This document shows positions 17,827-27,362 of a DNA stretch of 64,000 nt, piece by piece. Origin of the DNA: Planktothricoides raciborskii GIHE-MW2. GTDB lineage: Bacteria > Cyanobacteriota > Cyanobacteriia > Cyanobacteriales > Laspinemataceae. Location: the NCBI RefSeq assembly GCF_040564635.1, contig NZ_CP159837.1:6993001-7057000 (forward strand), given 5' to 3'. The translations under genes and the position numbers were made by a program. Numbering within the stretch: position 1 is the first letter of the stretch; each line of letters opens with the position of its first letter. Below the pieces are notes generated by a model. That model was not told the DNA's origin and did not search any database. It saw nothing but the letters and a program-made list of their open reading frames with translations.

Positions 17827-20800
17827 ATGATCGAGACACAAACTACAGAAAATCAAGAAAATTTAGATGTTATAGAAGCGATCGCGCATTTGCGGCAGTT
17901 AACCCAAGTAAATCTGCAAAATCACTGGCATTATTGCCAGGAAAATTTAGATATTTCCCAAGTTAATCACTTCCCCAACGGGGATTTAGGGCATAATTGG
18001 CCGATCGCCGAGTTAAATGAAAAAGCACATATTGCTTGGTCAGCCAAAAAAGAAGTAATTTGGCTGACTCAAACCATCGCCATTCCCCCGGATTTACAAG
18101 GATATCCTTTAGCGGGTTTTAGCTTGCGGTTGGCTTTGCTTTGGTGGGCAGAAGATGCTCAGGTTTTTGCCAATGGCGAACTGCTACAATCCGGGGATTT
18201 ATTTGATTGTAATGTGATAATTTTGGTCAGTCAAACAGTGGTTCCCGGTGAAAAAATTACCCTAACTTTACGGTTGGTCAGTCCCGGACACGACCCAGGG
18301 GCTTTGGTGCGATCGCAGTTAATTTATCAACCCGCAGATCCCCAGGAAATTGACCCAGGTTTTGTGGCCGATGAACTGACAATTTTATGGAAATATCTGC
18401 AAAATTATGCCCCGGATTCACAGGAATTAATTCACCTATTTAAACAGCAAATTCATTTAATTAACTGGTCAGCAGTTCACCACCGAGAAACCTTTAATCA
18501 ATCTTTAGGTTTAATCCGAGAAAACCTGCGATCGCTCCTTTCACAAATTCCCAATATTCCCCATAAAATATCACTCCTAGGCCATGCCCATTTAGACATG
18601 GCTTGGTTATGGCCAATTAGTGAAACTTGGACAGCAGCCCAACGGACTTTTACCTCAGTCTTAAACCTGATGAAAGAATTCCCCGACTTAACCTTTGGTC
18701 ATTCCACTGCTGCCCTATATGAATGGATAGAAACCCATCGTCCTGACCTATTTTTGGCAATTCAAAAACAAGTCAAAGCCGGACGTTGGGAAATTCTCGC
18801 GGGCTTATGGGTGGAACCGGAATTAAATATTATTTCTGGAGAATCTATTGTCCGGCAATTACTCTATGGTCAGCGCTATTGTTTAGCCAAATTTGGTCAA
18901 TTAGCGCCGGTTGCTTGGTTGCCGGATACCTTTGGTTTTTGTTGGCAACTGCCCCAACTCTTGACCCAAGGAGGTATTCAATATTTTGTCACCCAAAAAC
19001 TGCGCTGGAACGATACTACCGAGTTTCCCTATAGTCTTTTCTGGTGGGAATCCCCCGACGGTAGCCGCATTTTCAGCCTGATGTCTGCCCCGATTGGTAA
19101 AGATATTCAGCCGGTAGAAATGGCCGAATATGCGATGGATTGGCAGCAGAAAACTGGCATAAATCACGCCCTTTGGTTGCCCGGAGTGGGCGACCACGGC
19201 GGCGGCCCCACTCGTGAGATGTTAGAAGTGGCTGAAAAATGGCAATATTCTCCATTTATACCACAATTAGATTGTACCACATCTGAGGCATATTTGCAAC
19301 AGTTATCTCAAGAAAAAATCAGCAAAAATTTACCGATTTGGCAAAATGAACTCTATTTAGAATTTCACCGAGGTTGCTATACCACTTATGGGCGACAAAA
19401 ACAATGGAATCGCCGCTGTGAACGGTTATTATATGAAGCGGAATTGTTTAGCAGTTTAGCCCAAATTATTGGTGATTTGCCTTATCCCAAAGCTGAGTTA
19501 GAAACCGCTTGGAAACAGGTACTTTTTAATCAATTTCACGATATTTTACCCGGTTCCTCAATTCCCGAAGTGTATGAGGAAGTTAATCAGAGTTGGCAAA
19601 AGGCTGAACGAGTGGCAAAGAATATATTAGACCGGGCTTTAAAGGCGATATTGCATCAAATTGACTTGCCTCAACCTCCGAGGGTTGATGCCAAACTGAT
19701 TGTTATTTTTAATTCCCTAAACTGGTCTCGTTCTGAGGTATTGGCGGTCGATTTAACCACTATTTCCGCAGCGGGAAAATCCTGGAAAGTTTACGATCGC
19801 GCTGGGGAAGAAGTGCGATCGCAGCTTACGGAAAACTCCCTGTTATTTTATGCAGCGGATATTTCTTCCATTGGTTATAATACTTTTTGGTTAGTGGGTG
19901 ATATTAATCCCGATATTCCCGATAGTGTGAACCAGCCCGTAGGGGCGAAGCATTCGCGGATGAATCTCCCAGATCAAGTGAAAACTTATTTACGCGAATG
20001 CTTCGCCCCTACAAATTTTGACAAAAATAATCAGGATTTACCGTTAATTCTAGAAAACGATCTGCTGCGAGTCATCGTTGACCCAGAAACGGGGAATCTG
20101 CAAAGTATTTTTGATAAAGTTAATCAACGAGAAATCCTCAGCGATGCCGGAAATAAACTGCAAGCATTTCAAGATAGCGGTCAATATTGGGATGCTTGGA
20201 ATATTGACCCAAATTATGCCGAACATCCCTTAAATCCGCCGGTTTTAAAGGCAATTTTCTGGGAAGAATATGGGCCAATTCAATGGCGTCTACGGGTGAT
20301 TCGGGAGTTAGAAAATTCCGAGTTTGTCCAAGACTATATTTTACAGATTCATTCACCAATTTTAAAAATAGCGACCAGCGTCGATTGGCAGACTCCTCAT
20401 GTGATGGTTAAGGCGGCATTTCCTTTAAATGTTACAGCGGATATGGCTACTTATGAGATGCCTTGTGGGGCGATCGCCCGTTCCACGAACCCTCAGACTC
20501 CAGCGGAAAAAGCCCAATGGGAAGTTCCCGGTTTACATTGGGCAGATTTAACCGAAAATATGCCTAAAATGCCTAAAATTGCTTCAGAAACGGTTGCCCA
20601 TCAAGAAGAAAAAGACACTTATGGAGTCAGCTTATTAAATGACTGTAAATATGGCTATGATGCCCAACCGAATCAATTACGGTTAACCCTGTTGCGGGGG
20701 TCAACTTGGCCCGACCCCAATGCGGACTTTTATCACCATAAATTTACTTATGGAATTTATCCTCATGGGGGCAGTTGGCAGCAGGCAAAAACTGTCCGAC

Positions 20801-21141
20801 GGGGTTATGAGTTTAATCAACCGTTGTTGGTGCAGTTGTTCGATCATTTCCCAGAATTACACTCACCGATTTCGGAGAAAAAATTGCCTAGTAAAGGTTC
20901 TTTTTTGGACTTATCTGCCGAAAATTTAATTTTGATGGCATTTAAAACCACGGAAGATAATTATGAGGCTAAACAATGGATTTTACGGTGTTATGAATGT
21001 CACGGACAAGCCACGGAAATTCAGTTAGAAAGTGATTTGGGTTTAAAGATTGACGGTTCGGTGGATTTATTAGAACAAGCGACTCCTTCAGTAAATCTGG
21101 ACATTTTCCCTTGGCAAGTGAGGACTTTTCGCATAGTCTAA
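17827..21141 (+). CDS. Alpha-mannosidase, glycoside hydrolase family 38
   Basis: This 1104-residue retaining alpha-mannosidase probably works in the cytoplasm on mannosides or glycan turnover; no signal peptide is present. The zinc-binding HxD motif is H255/D257 in GHAHLDMAWLWP. The catalytic nucleophile is probably D367 in WLPDTFGFCWQLP. A further metal-site histidine lies in FHDILPGSSIPEVYEE near residue 580. An N-terminal jelly-roll-like domain covers about residues 1-230, and C-terminal beta domains cover 620-1104. Residues about 704-729 derive from an inserted GTAGGGGC palindromic element, which lengthens a loop without breaking the frame. The gene stands alone. Confidence 0.93.
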   Translation: MIETQTTENQENLDVIEAIAHLRQLTQVNLQNHWHYCQENLDISQVNHFPNGDLGHNWPIAELNEKAHIAWSAKKEVIWLTQTIAIPPDLQGYPLAGFSLRLALLWWAEDAQVFANGELLQSGDLFDCNVIILVSQTVVPGEKITLTLRLVSPGHDPGALVRSQLIYQPADPQEIDPGFVADELTILWKYLQNYAPDSQELIHLFKQQIHLINWSAVHHRETFNQSLGLIRENLRSLLSQIPNIPHKISLLGHAHLDMAWLWPISETWTAAQRTFTSVLNLMKEFPDLTFGHSTAALYEWIETHRPDLFLAIQKQVKAGRWEILAGLWVEPELNIISGESIVRQLLYGQRYCLAKFGQLAPVAWLPDTFGFCWQLPQLLTQGGIQYFVTQKLRWNDTTEFPYSLFWWESPDGSRIFSLMSAPIGKDIQPVEMAEYAMDWQQKTGINHALWLPGVGDHGGGPTREMLEVAEKWQYSPFIPQLDCTTSEAYLQQLSQEKISKNLPIWQNELYLEFHRGCYTTYGRQKQWNRRCERLLYEAELFSSLAQIIGDLPYPKAELETAWKQVLFNQFHDILPGSSIPEVYEEVNQSWQKAERVAKNILDRALKAILHQIDLPQPPRVDAKLIVIFNSLNWSRSEVLAVDLTTISAAGKSWKVYDRAGEEVRSQLTENSLLFYAADISSIGYNTFWLVGDINPDIPDSVNQPVGAKHSRMNLPDQVKTYLRECFAPTNFDKNNQDLPLILENDLLRVIVDPETGNLQSIFDKVNQREILSDAGNKLQAFQDSGQYWDAWNIDPNYAEHPLNPPVLKAIFWEEYGPIQWRLRVIRELENSEFVQDYILQIHSPILKIATSVDWQTPHVMVKAAFPLNVTADMATYEMPCGAIARSTNPQTPAEKAQWEVPGLHWADLTENMPKMPKIASETVAHQEEKDTYGVSLLNDCKYGYDAQPNQLRLTLLRGSTWPDPNADFYHHKFTYGIYPHGGSWQQAKTVRRGYEFNQPLLVQLFDHFPELHSPISEKKLPSKGSFLDLSAENLILMAFKTTEDNYEAKQWILRCYECHGQATEIQLESDLGLKIDGSVDLLEQATPSVNLDIFPWQVRTFRIV
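19939..20012. repeat. GTAGGGGCGAAGCATTCG inverted-repeat element inside the GH38 gene
   Basis: 19939-19958 and 19993-20012 are perfect 20-nt inverted copies beginning GTAGGGGCGAAGCATTCG, with a 34-nt centre. The element is translated in frame. Related elements occur between genes at 30614-30683, 49866-50104 and 52946-53146. Confidence 0.85.
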
Positions 21142-21234
21142 AGAGTTAAAAGAGTTATCGGCGATCGGTTATTGGTTATGCCTGATTCTGGTTTTTTATC
21201 AAATAACCAATAACCAAAAATTAATCCCCAGAAA

Positions 21235-24200
21235 TTAATCAACTGCCGGGAGCGTAAAATAAAAAGTTGATCCTGCCCCTACTTGAGATTGTACCCAAAT
21301 TTCACCCCGATGTCTTTGGACAATTTTTTTACAAATGGCTAAACCAATACCTGTACCGGGATATTCTTCGCGAGTATGGAGTCGTTGAAATATGGTAAAA
21401 ATTCGCTCAAAAAACTCTGGGGCAATGCCAATGCCATTATCGCTGACCGCAAAGCGCCAATAATTTTCTATGCGCGTCGCGGAAATATGAATAATCGGCG
21501 ATCGCTCAGTCCGATATTTAATCCCATTGACAATTAAATTTTGGAATAATTGAACAAGCTGAGTGTGATCGCCGAGCACCACGGGCAAAGGTTCGTGATT
21601 GATAATAGCATCATTCAGAAAAATGGTTAAATTCAGGTTTTCCAGGACAAGATTCAAGACAGCTTCACATTCCACTTGCCCTAATTCGTTTTTTTGACTG
21701 CCTAGACGAGAAAATTCTAGCAAATCTTCAATTAATTGCTGCATTCGTTGGGCTGCTTTGACCACAAATTGAATATATTTATCTGCTTTTTCATCGAGTT
21801 TACCTAAGTAACGACGAGAGATTAATTGACTATAGCTGGTAATAATTCTTAAAGGCTCTTGTAAATCGTGAGAAGCCACATAAGCAAATTGTTCAAGTTC
21901 GGCATTAAAACGGGCTAATTCTATTGCGTGTTGCGCTAACTGTTCCTGGGCACGTTTGCGATCGCTAATATCGGTATAAATGTACACAAAACCAACAATT
22001 TTGCCGGTTTCATCTTTAATCGCATCGGCACGTAATAAAATATCTAAAAAATCTCGATGATGAGTTTGCATTTTCACTTCTCCCCGCCAAGATACCCCTT
22101 GTTTAATTGTGTCAAACACTGAGGTGCATAGGGAAGAATCAGCATAAAGAATATTCAGCCCTTTGTGCGAAATCAGTGGCGCTAATTCATAGCCAAATAG
22201 CTTGATAAATGCTGGGTTAATATAAATTGGATTTCCCGATAAATCTGTGATGGCGATCGCATCTGAGGTACTTGCCACCGCTTTACTGAGACGCAAAAGT
22301 TTTTGCTGATTTTTTTTCTGTTCTGTAATATCGATTCCTGCGCCGAGAATTTGTTTAGGTAAGCCATTGGCATCGCGCAAAAATAAAGTTTCTTCACATT
22401 GAAAATTGCGCCAAACTCCCTCAGCATCTTGGATCCGCATTTCCGTTTGCAAAATCTCGCCATCTTTTACCGATTCCCAACGTTTTTTCAGATTAATTTC
22501 TGAGAGACTATCTTCAGGATGCAATAAGGTTAATAACAGGGGGCCTGCTTGTTCTATTTCCTGAATTTTCGCCAAATCATATCCTAAAATTTCTGATATT
22601 TGAGAATTAAAATAAGTATTTTTTTGTTCGACTAAATCGTAAATATATATGAGAACTGGCACTGTATCAGTAATTTTTTGAATAAATCGCTGGCTATCGA
22701 TCAAGGCTTGACCCGTACTCACGAGATCGCTAATATCTCGCACGAAAGCAAACATCAGCTTTTCGTTGCCTAACTGAGTCACGGTCACGCTCAGTTCTAC
22801 ATGAATAATTGCTCCATCAGATCGGCGATACTTACTTTTTAAGCGCTCGGAAATCTTGGGAGGTTTCTTAGAAAAATTACCCGGATGCTTTACGGGACTC
22901 GGAAAACAAATTGCCTGGATATGCTTGCGGATTTCTTCTGGAGTATCCAGGGCTAATAAATCTTGAACTTTCATGCCCAGCAATTTATCTTCTGAATATT
23001 GCATGATATCCATAAATGCTGAATTCACTTTTAAGATATTCCCTTGAGCATCAAAGCGGAAAAAGCCATCCATTGTGGTTTGCAAAATTAATTGATTCCA
23101 TTGCATCTGTTGTTGCACTGCCCGTTCCGCTTGTTTGCGATCGCTAATATCCCGGACAATGGCTAAAACTTGATGCTTCAGAAATACCGCCATGCGGACT
23201 TCATAATCGCGAATTTGATGATTTACGGGTAACTGATATTCTAAAAGTTGAGTTGTCTGATTTTTTAATGTTTGTTGAATTAATTTAATCACTTTTTTTG
23301 CCAAATTTTCTGGCAAGACATTGGTAATTTTTTTGCCAATAAACTGATTGAGTGTGACAAAGAGATGAAATTGTTTGGCCGGAATAAATTCTAAAAAAAT
23401 TCCCTCTCGATCCATACAAAATAGGGCGTCGGGTATGGCCGCTAAAATTGCTTTTTTTCTCGCTTCACTTTCTGCCAGCGCTCTTTCCGCTGCCTGACGG
23501 TGGGTAATATCCCGATAAGCACTGAGAAATAAATTGCGATCGCCGTCTCGCACCAAGGAAGTAGACACTAATAAAGTTTTTTCTTGGCCTGTTTTAGTTT
23601 TAATTATAGTTTCTCGATGAATATTTTTACCACTTTCTATGATTTTTTTGAACCCGGTCATGGCTTTTTTATATTCACGAGGTTCTGGATAGAGTCGAGC
23701 CAGAAAATTTTCACAACTGTTGGCTTCTGATTTCGTATATCCAGTAATTTCTTCCATTTTCGAGTTAAATAATTCAAACTTCCCGGTTTCCTCTCCAAAG
23801 GTAATACCTTCGGCAACGGTTTCCAGAATCGCCATCAAGCGTTCAACGGTGTTTTGGATTTCGACTTCAGTCCGCTGCCGCTCAATAATTTGTTTCTCCA
23901 GTTGTAAATTAGCTAGTTTAAGCTGTTCGGTCCTTAAATGAACCACTTTTTCTAATTCTTGCCGGCTATGTTTTAATTCAGTTTTTACCTGCTCAACTTG
24001 GCTAATATCTCGCAAAAATAATAAAAACAGTTCTTTGGCTAAAGTAATCTTTTTAATTTTAATTTCTACCCAATGATGATTGCCAAATTTATCTAAAATA
24101 TTACCAGAAAAATGGTTACACTCTAGAGCCAAGCTTTCTGGTTTTTTAGCAGCCAGAATTAATTCCTCTAACAAACCAGCTTCAATCAGTTGAGTAATCT

Positions 24201-24378
24201 GACTAATTTGATTAATTTCTGAGGCTGAATAGCCAAATATTTCCGTTATATTTCCCGCTGAATAAATAATATCTCCTAATGGATCGCAAATAAATATGAC
24301 ATCACTAATATGATTGAGAATAATCGATAATACTTCTCCATTCAAGGGTGTATCTGATTTGTTAAAATGATTCAACAT
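21235..24378 (-). CDS. Multi-PAS sensor histidine kinase
   Basis: This is a 1047-residue soluble hybrid-free histidine kinase. About six PAS domains follow each other (approximately residues 9-125, 180-295, 305-415, 420-550, 560-690 and 700-815), several ending in RDIS/DITEQKK-type PAC motifs. A coiled coil lies at 130-175 (ELEKVVHLRTEQLKLANLQ). The dimerisation and phosphoacceptor domain has H837 in YVASHDLQEPLRI. The ATPase part has the N-box near residues 947-951 (NLIVNGIKY), a G1 box DNGIGIAPE near 980 and GTGIGLAICKKIV. The kinase core resembles the cyanobacterial phytochrome-type kinases. No transmembrane segments are seen, so it senses cytoplasmic signals. The cognate regulator is not adjacent. 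Confidence 0.95.
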   Translation of the reverse strand: MLNHFNKSDTPLNGEVLSIILNHISDVIFICDPLGDIIYSAGNITEIFGYSASEINQISQITQLIEAGLLEELILAAKKPESLALECNHFSGNILDKFGNHHWVEIKIKKITLAKELFLLFLRDISQVEQVKTELKHSRQELEKVVHLRTEQLKLANLQLEKQIIERQRTEVEIQNTVERLMAILETVAEGITFGEETGKFELFNSKMEEITGYTKSEANSCENFLARLYPEPREYKKAMTGFKKIIESGKNIHRETIIKTKTGQEKTLLVSTSLVRDGDRNLFLSAYRDITHRQAAERALAESEARKKAILAAIPDALFCMDREGIFLEFIPAKQFHLFVTLNQFIGKKITNVLPENLAKKVIKLIQQTLKNQTTQLLEYQLPVNHQIRDYEVRMAVFLKHQVLAIVRDISDRKQAERAVQQQMQWNQLILQTTMDGFFRFDAQGNILKVNSAFMDIMQYSEDKLLGMKVQDLLALDTPEEIRKHIQAICFPSPVKHPGNFSKKPPKISERLKSKYRRSDGAIIHVELSVTVTQLGNEKLMFAFVRDISDLVSTGQALIDSQRFIQKITDTVPVLIYIYDLVEQKNTYFNSQISEILGYDLAKIQEIEQAGPLLLTLLHPEDSLSEINLKKRWESVKDGEILQTEMRIQDAEGVWRNFQCEETLFLRDANGLPKQILGAGIDITEQKKNQQKLLRLSKAVASTSDAIAITDLSGNPIYINPAFIKLFGYELAPLISHKGLNILYADSSLCTSVFDTIKQGVSWRGEVKMQTHHRDFLDILLRADAIKDETGKIVGFVYIYTDISDRKRAQEQLAQHAIELARFNAELEQFAYVASHDLQEPLRIITSYSQLISRRYLGKLDEKADKYIQFVVKAAQRMQQLIEDLLEFSRLGSQKNELGQVECEAVLNLVLENLNLTIFLNDAIINHEPLPVVLGDHTQLVQLFQNLIVNGIKYRTERSPIIHISATRIENYWRFAVSDNGIGIAPEFFERIFTIFQRLHTREEYPGTGIGLAICKKIVQRHRGEIWVQSQVGAGSTFYFTLPAVD

Positions 24379-24895
24379 AGATGTTTTTTATTATTTTGGT
24401 TGCTCAGAATTTATTAAACAAGCAGATAAAAAAAATTAAATGATGTTACAGACAAAAATTTACGGATAGGGAAGGTCGGATCGGCAAATCGACAATTAAA
24501 AATATATTTTACAGAATTTCACAAAATTTCACAGAATTTCACAAAATTTCACAAAATTTCACAAAATTTCACAATCGATGATTTGCCGATCGCCTCTGAC
24601 CCGACTTCCATCCCTCTGACTCTTCCCCGCGCTTTGATTCCGACGACTAATCCAATTGTTCGGATCGTCCGGTTTAGGGGCTATCGATCGATGACCCCGG
24701 CAATAACTGCACAGTTAAGGTAAGATTCGATCGCTCAATTTTGCCAATTCCAGCAATATTTTGCTGACTGAATGCCAAGACTGTGCAGAAATCGCTCATT
24801 TTTGCAGTCATCTCCCTAACTCCGATGCTAAAAACCTGGAACAGATTTTTTTATTCTAATCACAGATTTTTTTATTCTCATCATCGTTAATCTTA
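24379..24895. other. Kinase upstream region with inverted repeat enclosing six 10-bp repeats
   Basis: 24511-24570 is exactly six 10-mers, ACAAAATTTC or ACAGAATTTC. They are enclosed by a perfect 12-bp inverted repeat, 24479-24490 (GATCGGCAAATC) and 24580-24591. A 10-bp period places each copy on the same DNA face. The kinase gene begins at 24378 reading away, so the array is 130-190 nt upstream of its start and could be an operator. The rest of the gap has no gene. Confidence 0.7.
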
Positions 24896-26374
24896 TTATA
24901 GGGTTCTGATGGTCAAAACTTGGGGCGGGGTTGCATCTGGAGGATAGCGAAAATCCACCCGAACGCTTCGGGTTTCTCCAGGGGCTAAATTAACGGTGAA
25001 TAAAGGATCTAAGACTTGTCCACGACGATGCCATAAATGCACATAGCGCGTTACAGATGGGGTTATTTGTTCCGCAGTTTCATCGGCATACCGTATCCGT
25101 ACCGTTCCGCGAAAATACGGAAAGTCCCACGGAGGTTGCCGGAAAATTAAACCCCCTTGAGACAATCGTTCTTCTTTTTGGGGAGTTTCTAAGGTAATGC
25201 TGACAGTTTGGGGTTGATTAGTTCGATTAGATAACGGTAAAGTTAGGTCATAGTGAGTGCCATAGTTCCCATGAGATTCATAAGCGGTATCGGGGTAACG
25301 GACTAATAATTTAGCTGATTGAATTTGCCCTGTACCCATACTACCAGCCCGGACGGTACTAATGACATAGGAAAATGCTTGTCCCTGGTTAGGAATTGTT
25401 AAATATTGTTTCCCAGGATCGACAATATTTGCCTGCCATTTAGACCCTTGTTGGACTCCAGCCACTCGACTATAAATCAGTTGCCCACCTACTTGATCTG
25501 GAGGGGTTGGTGTTTTGTCTCTGGGTTGGGCTAATCCCCCATTATTTAATAGGGTTTGCCATTCTTGAAGGGTGGGTGGGCGTTCGCGAAGCGGCGCGGA
25601 TGCGCTATCGCTGCCATCGGGATTTTTCTTGGCATACATGGCTAAACTTGCTAGATAAACTTTGCCCGAACTTTGCAACTCCATAAAGGTGGATCGCCCA
25701 TTGACAATCTGGGTTAAACCTTTTACTGGAATTGCCCCATTCATTAACAGTTTACTTTGTCCCGGTGCAATGACTAATTCTGCTGGAAAATCCGGTTGTC
25801 TGACTCCCCGTAATACTTGATCCACCGCCCTAATTCCAGGCCCAGAATACACTTCTCCATTGGGATTTTCCGTCATCGGTGGCTGGAGAGCAAATGGGGC
25901 ATCTGGTGACAATAAATAACTGGCGGCTGCCGATATATTTAAGCGAACATTTTCGGTTCCAGGATTATGGACAATTAGGCCAATATAGAGGGTTTGTAAA
26001 TTGGGCGGCGTATGGATAAAATGGTGGGCAAATAATTCAAATTTGCCCTCAAAAGGAAAGTTGAGATGGGCTTCAGGGACTTGTTTGCCATCTGGGGAAA
26101 AAGTGGACAGTAAAATTCCCTCTTTTTTAATCCATTCTGGACTATTACTATTAAACATCGGGATATTGTCCAGTTGTCCGGGCAGCGATCGCACCTGATT
26201 TTTTTGCACAATTATTTCCGGTGCTTTGGCTGAATTTTGGGCTCTAACAGGGGCAATATCACCAGGTTTGGGGGTAATTTTCTTGAAAAAAAATAGCCCG
26301 AAGCTGCTGGCAGATAAGAGGGCGATCGCTCCCCCAATCATCAGAAATTTTTGTTGAGGTTTTTGTCGGTTCAT
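24896..26374 (-). CDS. DUF3370 family exported protein
   Basis: This 492-residue protein matches the cyanobacterial DUF3370 family, whose function is unknown. An N-terminal signal anchor is present at about residues 10-30 (FLMIGGAIALLSASSFGLFFF). Family-like segments include SPEWIKKEGILLSTFSPDG near residue 76 and FELFAHHFIHTPPNLQTLYI near 112. The protein is predicted to be beta-rich and periplasmic or outer-membrane associated. A short repeat-derived stretch (DSASAPLRERPP, near residue 260) comes from a dispersed 31-nt repeat. Confidence 0.88.
   Translation of the reverse strand: MNRQKPQQKFLMIGGAIALLSASSFGLFFFKKITPKPGDIAPVRAQNSAKAPEIIVQKNQVRSLPGQLDNIPMFNSNSPEWIKKEGILLSTFSPDGKQVPEAHLNFPFEGKFELFAHHFIHTPPNLQTLYIGLIVHNPGTENVRLNISAAASYLLSPDAPFALQPPMTENPNGEVYSGPGIRAVDQVLRGVRQPDFPAELVIAPGQSKLLMNGAIPVKGLTQIVNGRSTFMELQSSGKVYLASLAMYAKKNPDGSDSASAPLRERPPTLQEWQTLLNNGGLAQPRDKTPTPPDQVGGQLIYSRVAGVQQGSKWQANIVDPGKQYLTIPNQGQAFSYVISTVRAGSMGTGQIQSAKLLVRYPDTAYESHGNYGTHYDLTLPLSNRTNQPQTVSITLETPQKEERLSQGGLIFRQPPWDFPYFRGTVRIRYADETAEQITPSVTRYVHLWHRRGQVLDPLFTVNLAPGETRSVRVDFRYPPDATPPQVLTIRTL
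25580..25610. repeat. 31-nt dispersed repeat, copy 2 (intragenic)
   Basis: The stretch begins GCGTTCGCGAAGCG and differs from 15343-15373 at four positions. It is in frame in the DUF3370 gene. Confidence 0.65.
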
Positions 26375-26415
26375 AAAATTGATTGAATGCTATTAATTTA
26401 ATCGGGCTGATTTTT

Positions 26416-27141
26416 TTACGGTGACAATTGCCGCCAACGTAATAAATAAACCGGAGTATTAAACCAAAAATTATGCGGTTCCGGGGTGGTGACTTCGATC
26501 GTTTTTTGGACATCAGGATCCGCTGAAATCCAAGTGCGATCGCCCAGATAAGCCAAAATATGTTCTCCATCCACAGTCACCGCCATATCCCCCGGTTTAA
26601 GGATGCTCGAATCTAACTGATTAATGCTATCGTATCTGAGCATTTTTGTGGTATAATTGCGATATTCATCTCGTAAAGCATCCGCCCCTGCATCATACCA
26701 CCACATTTCAAACCCTTTTCGCACCAAAGCAGGATTTCTTGATTTAACTCCTAATTTCCAGTTTGCTTGAATTAAACCTTGACGAACTAACCCGGAACAA
26801 TCAATTCCCAGTTTATTTTCTCCCCCCCAAACATAAGGAGTTCCTTGATAACGAGTCAGTTCGCGGACATAAGCGGCTGCTAAAGTATCAGGGTCAGCCG
26901 GACTACCGGGTAAAATAATTAGTAAAATAACCAATAAAGCCCAGATAAGACAAATAACCCGAATCAGCTTTTTCGCCCAGAATAAATAGAGGGAACTACC
27001 CCAAATGACGCATCCGATAATGACACTGCCTAATCGCATGATGCCATAACTGACTGGTTGACAGAGTAAGATAATGAATAATGCCCAAAGACTGCCCCAT
27101 AAAATAAAAAGATGACGCCGGTTCAAAGTGAGTGGTTGCAT
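26416..27141 (-). CDS. Membrane-anchored NlpC/P60 family hydrolase
   Basis: This 241-residue protein has three hydrophobic segments at about residues 10-28, 33-54 and 59-78, followed by an extracytoplasmic NlpC/P60 cysteine-peptidase domain. NlpC/P60 enzymes typically cut peptide bonds in peptidoglycan stems. The catalytic cysteine is C115 in YVWGGENKLGIDCSGLVRQG and the catalytic histidine is H194 in DGEHILAYLG. The gene is 41 nt upstream of the DUF3370 gene on the same strand, so the two may be cotranscribed and act together at the cell wall. Confidence 0.88.
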   Translation of the reverse strand: MQPLTLNRRHLFILWGSLWALFIILLCQPVSYGIMRLGSVIIGCVIWGSSLYLFWAKKLIRVICLIWALLVILLIILPGSPADPDTLAAAYVRELTRYQGTPYVWGGENKLGIDCSGLVRQGLIQANWKLGVKSRNPALVRKGFEMWWYDAGADALRDEYRNYTTKMLRYDSINQLDSSILKPGDMAVTVDGEHILAYLGDRTWISADPDVQKTIEVTTPEPHNFWFNTPVYLLRWRQLSP

Positions 27142-27362
27142 CCTTATACCTCCAGTATGAAATTATTTCTGGTTCATTTTTGAAGAAAATCAGACAGGGC
27201 AATCCTAGCAGGACAATTATAGGAGGGGAATTCAGCCCCTAACATTCGTAGTGTGGGCAAAAATTGTCACCCACCCTACCATATATCATGGTGAATTTTT
27301 GCCCACCCTACAATATAAATACTAAGATTAATCATACATATATAAATAATTCGCCAATTGCC
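27142..27362. repeat. Inverted repeat between NlpC/P60 and gamma-glutamyltransferase genes
   Basis: 27249-27313 reads GTAGTGTGGGCAAAAATTG on one side and the inverted AATTTTTGCCCACCCTAC on the other, with a GTCACCC/GGTGA continuation. This is an imperfect mini inverted-repeat element of the same general style as others in the window. No gene is present. Confidence 0.6.

Noticed and set aside
24511-24570. Iteron-type replication origin
   Set aside because: The 10-bp repeats resemble iterons, but no replication initiator gene is near and the context is chromosomal.
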